A stretch of 64,000 nt of DNA. Source: Chryseobacterium luquanense. GTDB taxonomy: Bacteria; Bacteroidota; Bacteroidia; Flavobacteriales; Weeksellaceae. Positions within the stretch are counted from its first letter, which is position 1; every line of letters begins with the position of its first letter. Under the pieces are notes generated by a model. The model did not search any database. It saw nothing but the letters and a program-made list of their open reading frames with translations, and was not told where the DNA came from. The position numbers were made by a program, and so were the translations under genes. Location of the stretch: NCBI RefSeq assembly GCF_026460945.1, contig NZ_JAOVZV010000022.1, positions 79,367 to 143,366 of the forward strand, read 5' to 3'. Below are positions 10,512 to 17,600 of the stretch, in pieces.

Positions 10512-10618
10512 CGACTAGAAAACTGGTAATTTTTATGTGTACGAGAAGATAAGTAAATTAGCTCACGACCGCGGCGTGGGCTCTCTTATCGTACACGGGT
10601 ATACCAGTACCTCTAGTC
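10512..10618 (+). ncRNA. Long hairpin-forming leader upstream of the sigma gene
   Basis: Nested complementary segments run almost the full length: GACTAGA (10513-10519) with TCTAGTC (10612-10618); ACTGGTA (10522-10528) with TACCAGT (10602-10608); GTGTAC (10537-10542) with GTACAC (10591-10596); GATAAG (10548-10553) with CTTATC (10585-10590); AGCTCACG (10560-10567) with CGTGGGCT (10575-10582, one G-U pair). The apical loop is the 7-nt ACCGCGG. The apical loop and arm contain the 13-nt sequence shared with the candidate guide RNA downstream. It may be a structured 5' leader, a tracr-like RNA, or a palindromic DNA target site. Confidence 0.6.
10572..10584 (+). promoter_or_regulatory. Putative guide-matching target site upstream of the sigma operon
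   Basis: CGGCGTGGGCTCT here is identical to 12734-12746, the presumed guide segment of the RNA after the Cas12f-like gene. The base on the 5' side is G (10571), which agrees with the minimal 5'-G target-adjacent motif I recall for nuclease-dead Cas12f/sigma systems. The site is on the same strand as the operon and 160 bp before its start codon, the right geometry for guided activation of its own transcription. It could alternatively be a simple flanking direct repeat. Confidence 0.5.
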
Positions 10619-10745
10619 AATAAGTTGAGTTCCACGCTTTTTCATTTGGGCAATATATGTAGTGAGTTAGCATTTTGAGGGAGAGATTCATCTTAATTTA
10701 TCTAAGCAGTTCCTTCTAGCAATAATTTAGCTAAATAGGCTGCTT

Positions 10746-11561
10746 ATGAAAAGAACAAACTCTTTGCCCCGGAAGTTAACCGATCTTCAGTTGTACGAAC
10801 TGCTGAAAAAAGGCAATCCGACCGCTCTTGAATACATTCATTTACGCTACAAAAGACTTCTTTTTTGGGTTGGATGGCAAGTGCTTAAGGATGATTTTGT
10901 AGTGGAAACTATTGTTCAGGATACCTTTCTTAAATTGTGGCTACACCGGGACACCATTGAAACCCCGAATCATATTACTGGCTTTTTACGGTTTGTTATG
11001 AAAAGAGATTGTATATCGTATGTCTCTTCTCCAAGAAATAAATTCCACCGCTTAATTGCCTCTCTTGAAAGTTTTGAGAATTATCAGGATTATCTAGCAG
11101 GTTATGACCCGCTAAAAGATAAAGAGTATCTTCTCAGTCAGGAATCCGACCAAAACAAATTCGATGAAGTCAAAAAGATTTTACCCGTTCTGGACCCCAA
11201 AAGAAAACACCTGATTGAACTTTGCTTGGAATATGGCTTTCAACACAAACCAATCGCAGAAGCAATGGGAAGTAGTGTGAAAGACATCAGCAATGAGGTG
11301 AGCAGAGCTATAAATGATCTTCGGAAAATTCTTAGAGTAAGTTCTTTTGAACAGCCACAGGAAAAGGTTTTCGATAACAAGGAGCAGTCAGAAAAACTCA
11401 GTAATCAACAACTTGATATTTTGAAAAGAAGGTTTGAGCAGAAATCTTCATTTGCAGTTATTGCACGAGAACTCAAATTACCTGAAAAGGAAGTCCATCG
11501 GGAATTTCTGTATGCCTATCAACATCTGCAAAATCAAAACACGTCGGAAATAACTCTTTGA
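10746..11561 (+). CDS. ECF sigma factor (sigma-E type) with C-terminal extension, partner of a nuclease-dead Cas12f-like protein
   Basis: Region 2 is recognisable at about residues 28-93, including ETIVQDTFLKLWLHRD and GFLRFVMKRDCISYV. Region 4 is at about 143-197 (LDPKRKHLIELCLEYGF, then an HTH AEAMGSSVKDISNEVSRAIN). ECF factors usually end there at 170-200 residues; this one has 271. The extra C-terminal segment (about 215-262, with LDILKRRFEQKSSFAVIARE) looks like another small HTH-like bundle and could be the docking surface for the partner. No anti-sigma gene lies next to it. Its stop codon is one base from the ATG of the Cas12f-like gene, implying tight co-translation. Family knowledge: Bacteroidota sigma-E proteins linked to dead Cas12f recruit RNA polymerase to guide-specified sites. 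Confidence 0.88.
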   Translation: MKRTNSLPRKLTDLQLYELLKKGNPTALEYIHLRYKRLLFWVGWQVLKDDFVVETIVQDTFLKLWLHRDTIETPNHITGFLRFVMKRDCISYVSSPRNKFHRLIASLESFENYQDYLAGYDPLKDKEYLLSQESDQNKFDEVKKILPVLDPKRKHLIELCLEYGFQHKPIAEAMGSSVKDISNEVSRAINDLRKILRVSSFEQPQEKVFDNKEQSEKLSNQQLDILKRRFEQKSSFAVIARELKLPEKEVHREFLYAYQHLQNQNTSEITL

Positions 11562-11562
11562 A

Positions 11563-12657
11563 ATGGAAAAATCAACGATGACATTGACCCGAAAAATTCA
11601 GTTGCTGATCGACGTTCCATCTGATGAAAAAAACCAGATGTGGGAAAAACTCTACCGGTATCAGAACCGCTGTTTTCGTGCGGCTAATTTAATTGCTTCC
11701 CATCTGTATGTTCAGGAAATGATCAAGGATTTCTTTTACCTCACTGAAGATGTCCAATACAAACTAGCGGATGTAAACAAAGATGAAATGGGAATATTCA
11801 CCCGTTCGAAAACAAATACAACAGCGCGCCTGGTCTCTGACCGTTTTAAAGGAGAGATTCCCACCGACATTTTGGGAAGTCTGAACAATACGATTCAATC
11901 AACCTTTTCTAAAAACAAAGCCGATTACTGGCAGGGAACAAAATCACTGAGAAATTTTAAAAAAAATATTCCAATTCCACTTCCGGTAAAATGCATCAGC
12001 AAAATGAAATATGATCCAGAAAAGAAAGCGTTTTGTTTCAATATGTTTGCGATTCCTGTTAAAACTTATTTAGGGAAAGACTTTTCTGACAAGCGGTTGA
12101 TAATGGAACGCCTCTTGAGAAAAGAGATCAAGCTTTGTACATCGCAGATCCAGCTTAAAGATGGAAAAATATATTGGCTTGCAGTATTTGAATTTGAAAA
12201 AGAAGAGCGCCTTTTAAAACCCGAAATCATTGCAGAAGCTTCCCTGTCTTTGGAACATCCAATCGTAGTAAAAGCCAACAATGTGCGAATCAATATTGGT
12301 TCAAAAGAAGAGTTTTTATACCGCAGGCTTGCAATTCAGGCAAGTCAAAAAAGGATTCAAGCGGGCGTCGCCTATGCCCGTTCAGGAAATGGAGTCAAAC
12401 GTAAACAGAAAGCACTGTATAAAACAGAGAATCTGGAAAGCAGATATGTAAGTCATCGGCTTCATTTGTACAGCCGGAAATTGATTGATTTCTGCATCCA
12501 GCAACAAGCGGGCACGCTTGTCCTTAAAAATCAGGAAGACAAGATAGGCATTGCAAAAGAACAGGAATTTGTACTTCGCAACTGGAGTTATTACGAATTG
12601 CAGACCAAAATAAAATACAAAGCAGAAAAGGCTGGTATCGAATTGATCATTGGATAA
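11563..12657 (+). CDS. Nuclease-dead, C-terminally truncated Cas12f/TnpB-like RNA-guided DNA-binding protein (364 aa)
   Basis: The N-terminus (TLTRKIQLLIDV, then ANLIASHLYVQEMIKDFFYL) and the middle (SDRFKGEIPTDILGSLNNT) have the look of Cas12f-type wedge/REC regions. A RuvC-like fold follows. The RuvC-I GIDxG position reads EASLSLEHPIV, with Ser227 where the catalytic Asp should be. The RuvC-II position reads GTLVLKNQ, with Lys322 in place of the catalytic Glu. The protein stops at KAGIELIIG, just where active homologues continue into the CxxC zinc finger and the RuvC-III Asp, so both are absent. It should bind RNA and DNA but not cut. It is cotranscribed with the sigma factor and followed at once by a structured RNA. 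Absence of terminal repeats or TnpA argues against an ordinary IS605 TnpB. Confidence 0.88.
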   Translation: MEKSTMTLTRKIQLLIDVPSDEKNQMWEKLYRYQNRCFRAANLIASHLYVQEMIKDFFYLTEDVQYKLADVNKDEMGIFTRSKTNTTARLVSDRFKGEIPTDILGSLNNTIQSTFSKNKADYWQGTKSLRNFKKNIPIPLPVKCISKMKYDPEKKAFCFNMFAIPVKTYLGKDFSDKRLIMERLLRKEIKLCTSQIQLKDGKIYWLAVFEFEKEERLLKPEIIAEASLSLEHPIVVKANNVRINIGSKEEFLYRRLAIQASQKRIQAGVAYARSGNGVKRKQKALYKTENLESRYVSHRLHLYSRKLIDFCIQQQAGTLVLKNQEDKIGIAKEQEFVLRNWSYYELQTKIKYKAEKAGIELIIG

Positions 12658-12752
12658 AAAAAATAACGAGGGTGCTTGTACACCCGCAGGGTGAGGTCTT
12701 GAACACTCACTAAATACTAAATAGTATATACAACGGCGTGGGCTCTTTTTTT
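12658..12752 (+). ncRNA. Candidate guide RNA of the sigma / dead-Cas12f system
   Basis: Directly after the stop codon come three stem-loops: GGGTG/CACCC (12670-12685), GTGAG/CTCAC (12691-12710) and ATACT/AGTAT (12714-12727). Then come ATACAAC, which resembles the 3' end of type V CRISPR repeats, an apparently unpaired GC-rich segment GGCGTGGGCTCT and a seven-T run (12746-12752) that may end transcription. This order (scaffold, repeat-like end, guide, terminator) is what is expected of a single guide RNA. The scaffold may begin inside the 3' end of the coding region, as in TnpB omega RNAs. The short guide matches 10572-10584 exactly. The RNA itself is inferred, not demonstrated. Confidence 0.6.
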
Positions 12753-12912
12753 CCATAAATATTAAACAAGAAAATAAATTCTGAATAAATTTAGAAAAAC
12801 ACATCAAGTTGCCAATGAAGTAAAGACTAATTTTTATTGACTTTCCAAAAATACCAAATGCAAACTTTTATATTGACTTAATTACTAATTTGGCGTAGTT
12901 ATTATATGACCT

Positions 12913-13887
12913 CTATCGTAAATTATAATCTGACACTTCCTGCCACGAAATTTTATTACTAATAATCTCTTTGTAGTTCTCTGAGATTTTATGTTTATTA
13001 CCAAACCCTAATTCAGTAATTTTCTTGTCTAATCCCTCAATCGAAGGTATATTATGCAAAACCATTTCAATTATCATTCTTGAAGATAGAAATTGTGCAT
13101 ATTTAAAAAACAAGTCAAACTTTTCATAATTTTTTTTACTCATTCCGGAGTGAACTAAAGCTGATCTGTAATTGTAAAGAAGTCTCGCATTTTCAAATAT
13201 ATTTTTGCCTTCCTCTTCTGAATTGGAACATAAAACTGCAAGATTTCTTCTAAAACTAAATGAAAGTTGCTCTCTTCCTGAAACTATTGTTTCTAAACAG
13301 ATGCATAAGCAGATAAATGACATTTCTGGACTATTTACGTAAAATGAGTCTGAATAATATTTTATTGCATTACTAATGTAATTAATGTCTTTGTATTTTT
13401 TAAAAATTTGCAATAATGCATTTGTCTCTGAAAATTGATCTTCTGGATAAATAAAAAAATGTTGCTCAGGCTTATCATACTTATTCCAAACATATGACTC
13501 TGATTGAGACCAAGAACTTATTTGGGTACCCAAACCTTGATCATACGTGGTAGAAAAAATATTATGTATATATAATTCGGATGGATGTAAAATACGCAAA
13601 ATATTGATTACTTCATAAAAGTCAGATTCATTGGGTTGATCGTTTTTATCTAAAGGCCATAAAAGACTTCTATGTTCATAGTCAACATACAATCCAGAAC
13701 TATTACCTCTCTGGGTTGCTTCTACAATCCTGTCCCAAGCAATTTCAATAATCTGAAATTCCTCAACTATTTTTTTTCTGGTATTTTCATCTGATAGCTT
13801 TCCACCCTGAATTTTCCAGGGACTTAAATCTAACTTTGAAAAATCAACATAAGAATTACCTATTGATGCTATAAGTATTTCATTCAT
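12913..13887 (-). CDS. HEPN-domain protein (ApeA-like), predicted RNase
   Basis: The C-terminal third has the helical pattern of ApeA-type HEPN domains (ICLCICLETIVSG, then RRNLAVLC, then YNYRSALVHSG). The last contains the RxxxxH ribonuclease motif, R241 to H246. The N-terminal ~170 residues are not recognisable to me. HEPN proteins of this class cut RNA in abortive-infection systems such as ApeA or as toxins, so a defence role is plausible. It is a lone gene with a cassette-like inverted-repeat spacer on its upstream side (13888-14035) and no adjacent antitoxin. No signal peptide is evident. Confidence 0.65.
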   Translation of the reverse strand: MNEILIASIGNSYVDFSKLDLSPWKIQGGKLSDENTRKKIVEEFQIIEIAWDRIVEATQRGNSSGLYVDYEHRSLLWPLDKNDQPNESDFYEVINILRILHPSELYIHNIFSTTYDQGLGTQISSWSQSESYVWNKYDKPEQHFFIYPEDQFSETNALLQIFKKYKDINYISNAIKYYSDSFYVNSPEMSFICLCICLETIVSGREQLSFSFRRNLAVLCSNSEEEGKNIFENARLLYNYRSALVHSGMSKKNYEKFDLFFKYAQFLSSRMIIEMVLHNIPSIEGLDKKITELGFGNKHKISENYKEIISNKISWQEVSDYNLR

Positions 13888-13959
13888 AAAAATTAATTTA
13901 AATTTTTAGTGACTTTGTAAGGTTAAGGTAATCAAAGAATAAATTTTCAATTTTGTACA

Positions 13960-13991
13960 AAAGTTCAATGGAAAAAATTCCGTTGAACTTT
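13960..13991. repeat. Inverted repeat in the spacer between HEPN and HNH genes
   Basis: AAAGTTCAATGGAA (13960-13973) and TTCCGTTGAACTTT (13978-13991) pair over 14 bases with one mismatch around a 4-A loop. The neighbouring minus-strand text (CTGCTAACAAGG, then GTGGGGCG) resembles spacers between cassette-like accessory genes in Bacteroidota. It could also act as a terminator or recombination site. Confidence 0.5.
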
Positions 13992-14035
13992 GCAGTTTCG
14001 CCCCACATTAGCAAAACCCTTGTTAGCAGAAGTCT

Positions 14036-14971
14036 TTATCTTTTGTATGCCCAACTCATTAGTTTATTTATTGAGTTTAAATTATTAATGTAATCATCAC
14101 TGTTTCCATCATAAATTTTTAATTCTATTTCTTTGCTGATAGAAATTGTATTATTTATTTGCGTAATTATTTTATCCAACTCTATATTAGGTAATGGAAG
14201 AAGTGCTGTAAAACTTCTTTTAGATTTTTCTGAAATTAAATCAAAGACAATCATCACACATTCTAAACCTTTATTCATCACAAAATATAATCCTGGTTTC
14301 ATTTTATTGGTGTTGTATCCCCAAAAATTCTCTGGATAAATTCTTTTGGTTGGATTAGAAATTTGTTCTCTAATTAAGTCGTAACTTTTATCAATTATTA
14401 ATGAGTATCCGGTTTTTTGAAAAAGTATTATAAAAGCAGTTTTTAATATAGAATATTCTAAATTTTCAGGTATAACTCTACTTTTCAGGAAATTAAAATC
14501 AATGATTTTATCTTTTCCAACTTTTTCCATTATAGGATTAAGTATTTTAGGATTGTTATTTTTTGCACTGTGGAAAATACTCATTTCTCCCTTTTCATCA
14601 ATTGAAATAGTTGTTCTTAAAGTCACCCCATCAATATTTGTTAAGGCTTTAAACTCTGTGTTAGGAAGAAATAATTTATTATCTAACTCCTTCATTCTTT
14701 CTGCAAGATGAAAATCAATTTTTTCGCCAGCTTCATTATTACACTTTTTGCAGGTCAATGTGTTCGGTCTTCCACCTAGAGATTTTGGTGGTGCATCTTC
14801 AAGTGTTAAAAAATTATTTTCATCGATATACATTGATATATAGCTCTTTAGACAAAGTGGACATAAGTAACTGTCTCTTTTGCTTGACAGTAATTGGTTA
14901 TCTAATAAGAGATTGATATTGTTAATGTATTTTTTGAAAATTCGATTTCTTTGTGCTTCGTATCTTGACAT
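14036..14971 (-). CDS. HNH-endonuclease-like zinc-fold protein (311 aa)
   Basis: Near the N-terminus lies CPLC, followed by LTLEDAPPKSLGG, then LTCKKCNNEAG. This is the treble-clef HNH arrangement with two CxxC pairs and the PPKSLGG turn seen in many Bacteroidota HNH proteins. The position of the first catalytic His is occupied by Asp (EDAPP), which is common in this subgroup and may reduce or alter activity. The C-terminal 200 residues are unknown. It sits alone between two inverted-repeat spacers, consistent with a mobile cassette gene. A role in DNA cleavage or defence is inferred from the fold only. Confidence 0.65.
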   Translation of the reverse strand: MSRYEAQRNRIFKKYINNINLLLDNQLLSSKRDSYLCPLCLKSYISMYIDENNFLTLEDAPPKSLGGRPNTLTCKKCNNEAGEKIDFHLAERMKELDNKLFLPNTEFKALTNIDGVTLRTTISIDEKGEMSIFHSAKNNNPKILNPIMEKVGKDKIIDFNFLKSRVIPENLEYSILKTAFIILFQKTGYSLIIDKSYDLIREQISNPTKRIYPENFWGYNTNKMKPGLYFVMNKGLECVMIVFDLISEKSKRSFTALLPLPNIELDKIITQINNTISISKEIELKIYDGNSDDYINNLNSINKLMSWAYKR

Positions 14972-15002
14972 AATCTTTATATAAATTTTCTACTAATGTT
15001 TT

Positions 15003-15117
15003 ACAGCTACAAAAAGTTGGCGATTTCGGAGTCGAAAACTGTATGCTACCACCGAATTTGATTCTGAGCACAAAGCTTCTTTAAATCAGTGAACCGCCAA
15101 TTTCTTGTAGGTGCTGT
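15003..15117. repeat. Long imperfect inverted repeat spacer (cassette-like)
   Basis: ACAGC, TACAA and TTGGCG (15003-15022) find their complements CGCCAA, TTGTA and GCTGT at 15095-15117, separated by small bulges, with a loop of about 70 nt. The layout recalls the foldable recombination sites of gene cassettes, but I cannot match integron attC consensus boxes. It lies between the HNH gene and the metzincin gene. Confidence 0.5.
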
Positions 15118-15133
15118 TACCTGCTGGCTTTAT

Positions 15134-15718
15134 TTATAGTCCTTCATTTATTACTTCTTCTACAATGTCGCCAATTTTGTAAACTAAAGATTTTCGTTTA
15201 TTCAAACCACTATGGCTAAATCCTAAAATGTGCATATACTCATGTGCATAATGTCCAGCTAATGAACCATAATCATTCTTCTCACTCCACATTTTAAGTC
15301 TTTGAGGGCAAATGGCAGTAACGCCATCGCCTTGCCCATCAATACCAATCGTTCCTGCCCATGAATTTGGCTCACAGTTTTTCATCCATTTTTCTCCATC
15401 TTTCTCAAGGGTAAGTGTCCTAATTCGTAGGTCAACAACGTTGTCATAACCTCCTAAACCTTGCACTTCATGTGATTTAATTATTAAGTCATAAATTTCT
15501 TGGTTTGACATCCCCTTAGTCTTTGTAAATTTCCTTGTAAGAACTTTTTGTTTAAACTTTTCTGAATTTAGGACTAGTTTTAATTTTTGAATTGACATAT
15601 GAGCAAAGCTTTCATAATCTTCATAACCAACTATTGAATGTAACTTGACTGTTACTATTTGTTGACCAAAAGTTGATAAACTAAAAATTGAAAAAAGAAC
15701 AATTAGTATATTTTTCAT
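15134..15718 (-). CDS. Secreted metzincin-type zinc metalloprotease (194 aa)
   Basis: A hydrophobic signal peptide (ILIVLFSIFSLSTFG) precedes a mature part with HEYMHILGFSH at residues 159-169. This is the HExxHxxGxxH zinc signature of metzincins, with E160 as the general base. The protein is small for a protease and has no obvious pro-domain. It lies 5 bp downstream of a second secreted protein (15724-16920), so they are probably one operon and may act together outside the cytoplasm. Substrate unknown; an effector or contact-competition role is possible but not shown. Confidence 0.75.
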   Translation of the reverse strand: MKNILIVLFSIFSLSTFGQQIVTVKLHSIVGYEDYESFAHMSIQKLKLVLNSEKFKQKVLTRKFTKTKGMSNQEIYDLIIKSHEVQGLGGYDNVVDLRIRTLTLEKDGEKWMKNCEPNSWAGTIGIDGQGDGVTAICPQRLKMWSEKNDYGSLAGHYAHEYMHILGFSHSGLNKRKSLVYKIGDIVEEVINEGL

Positions 15719-15723
15719 GGCAA

Positions 15724-16920
15724 CTATTCTTTCAATAAATTAATACTTGGTTTTGGAAGAGTGATTTTTCTATCATCTATACCAAGTTGTTTTCTTTGCT
15801 CCAATGCTTGAATATAGTCTATTATTAATAATTCATTTGAATTAATACTTATTTGTTCTTTTGTTAAATCAGTTGTCTTAATAAAAGGTATGCCATTTCC
15901 AGGTTTATTGTATTCTTTTAAAGCTGTTTGAAATGTTGCATTAAATGTTGAACTTGTTTTAGATGACCAGTCTTCACTCAAAACTTTGTTTTGTATTTCA
16001 GTAGATGTTAGTGTAAGTGTAGAATTGCCTTTTGAAAAACTTGTAGTAACGGTTTGTTGTTTGTCAACATTACTTGAAAAGGCTTCAATGAAAAACATTA
16101 AATTGTCATTGCGTAATTCACTTGTTTGCGTTGGATTGTTTTTTGGCGCAACAACTATTGCTCTTTTTGGCTCCGTTAAAATTGAAAAAATATAATCGTT
16201 CGGCTTTTTTATATCAACATATCCTGATTGTAATGGAGGTTCTGTTCCGAAAATTACGGCAAAAATTCCTGTCTTTGTAGCGAAAGGTGAACTTGGTAAA
16301 AAATTTAAACTAATTTTTCCTGTTGGTATCCTTTCCCTGATGTTATTTTCCGCATCATTCTCAGGGCTAAGCATATCGTTTATTGACCCTGCTAAACTTT
16401 TGACAATTGGGTCAAATGGATTTGTAGGGAAAGGTAAATTTTGTGTAAGCTTTGCTACATTTTTAAGGACAAAGCCAAAGTCAGTGTCTTTTCTCTTTTT
16501 AAGCAATATAATTTCTAGTTCTACTTTTGTATAAACGTTCTTATCAAATGTTAGTGGAAAATTATCGAATAATGTTCCTTCGATTGGAAGGGAAACTTGT
16601 CCTGTTGGATATTTCGTTACATCAACTAAATAAAGTCTTTCAATAGTTGTAGATTGATTTGTTCTTGTTGGTTTGTCGTAACCGCTCAAAGTTGCTCTAA
16701 CTAAAACTCCGGCTTGTGCGTCTTCTCGAAATAGACTTGCGGTTTTTGTGAGGTCAACACTAACAAGCCCCAATGTTATTACATCAGTAGCATTACTGAT
16801 TGTTCTTGAGTCTGTGTAGCCTATTCTAAAAATGTCAGAACCGCCAAAGTAATTTTGACCATTTACTGAAAGTGTAGCAATTATAGCTATCAATGTCAAT
16901 AGTAATTGTTTTTTTTTCAT
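15724..16920 (-). CDS. Secreted protein of unknown function, partner of the metzincin
   Basis: A clear signal peptide (LLLTLIAIIATLSVNGQ) is followed by about 375 residues rich in beta-strand patterns (VDVTKYPTGQVSLPIEGTLF; VYTKVELEIILLKK). I recognise no domain. There is no lipobox and no C-terminal sorting domain, so it should be periplasmic or released. It is the first gene of a two-gene unit with the metzincin 5 bp downstream, suggesting a carrier, inhibitor or co-effector role. The unit is bounded by inverted-repeat spacers on both sides. Confidence 0.7.
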   Translation of the reverse strand: MKKKQLLLTLIAIIATLSVNGQNYFGGSDIFRIGYTDSRTISNATDVITLGLVSVDLTKTASLFREDAQAGVLVRATLSGYDKPTRTNQSTTIERLYLVDVTKYPTGQVSLPIEGTLFDNFPLTFDKNVYTKVELEIILLKKRKDTDFGFVLKNVAKLTQNLPFPTNPFDPIVKSLAGSINDMLSPENDAENNIRERIPTGKISLNFLPSSPFATKTGIFAVIFGTEPPLQSGYVDIKKPNDYIFSILTEPKRAIVVAPKNNPTQTSELRNDNLMFFIEAFSSNVDKQQTVTTSFSKGNSTLTLTSTEIQNKVLSEDWSSKTSSTFNATFQTALKEYNKPGNGIPFIKTTDLTKEQISINSNELLIIDYIQALEQRKQLGIDDRKITLPKPSINLLKE

Positions 16921-17600
16921 CTTATTGTTATTTAGTTTTTCAATTTATCTTGTCGTTGTTGTGTCGGTTAAGCTTGCAGATAGCTTCCAGTTATTTACGC
17001 ATTGCGCCAATCTGAATTATATAGTTTGCGTAAAACTATTTCTACTGCTAATATAAAATTTATTTTGATTATTTGATTACTAGATACTTACATTTTTTTT
17101 CTTACATATTCTTTGGATTGACGAATATTTTGTTTTTTTTTAAAAAACAGATGCTGATAAAAATATACTCCACTGCTAAGACAGGGCTTCAATCTCCACC
17201 AACAACAAATCTACAATCAAAAGATATTTTAATTTCATCCTACACCTAAAAAATTGCACGTCCTATTTGAATTGTTTTTGATACTAAGTTGTATCAACTT
17301 AGTATTCTTATTCAATATCTGTCATTTAATTTTCGTCATTTTTTTTTTCTTTTCACCAGCAATTTCTTCTATGTATCTACACAAAATACATAGTTTTCTA
17401 TTTTTAAAACAAAATGATTTCCATAACAAAAAAAACGAGTTCCGAAGTTTTTTCACCTTTTTCGCAGAAAAGGCAAGAGAGTCTAGGTAGTATAAAATGT
17501 AAATTTTGTACGTACAAAGACACATCTTGCTATATAGCTTTCATAATTTAGAAATTATATTTTAATCTACCTTAATTTAGACTAGTGGTCATAAATGATT
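16921..17600. other. Gene-free 680-bp spacer with two inverted repeats
   Basis: No convincing gene. TTTACGCA (16994-17001) pairs with TGCGTAAA (17027-17034). A perfect 11-bp inverted repeat ATACTAAGTTG/CAACTTAGTAT with a 3-nt loop occupies 17281-17305. The first belongs to the cassette-like spacer upstream of the secreted pair; the second stands alone and could be an operator. Short open frames on both strands at 17254-17525 are low-complexity poly-F/K and look non-coding. Confidence 0.5.

Noticed and set aside
11563..12657. Reading the Cas12f-like gene as TnpB of an IS200/IS605 or IS607 element
   Set aside because: No TnpA-like gene, no subterminal transposon palindromes recognised, catalytic residues missing and a sigma gene coupled in front. 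The structured RNA fits a guide better than a transposon right end.
10572..12746. The 13-bp direct repeats as insertion-site duplications of a mobile cassette
   Set aside because: Not excluded, but each copy is embedded in specific structure (hairpin apex upstream, RNA 3' end downstream), which target duplications would not explain. Kept as an alternative only.
12382..12807. A 141-residue minus-strand frame across the end of the Cas12f-like gene
   Set aside because: It is antisense to the Cas12f-like coding end and the candidate guide RNA and has no recognisable domain.
12658..12912. A CRISPR array after the Cas12f-like gene
   Set aside because: Only one repeat-like end (ATACAAC) is visible and no second repeat occurs before the HEPN gene.
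15003..15117. A true integron attC site
   Set aside because: The 1L/1R consensus boxes are not recognisable and no integron-type integrase is adjacent; only the foldable layout is similar.
17254..17525. Overlapping small frames on both strands
   Set aside because: Low-complexity Phe/Lys-rich text over an AT-rich spacer with no promoter or family resemblance.
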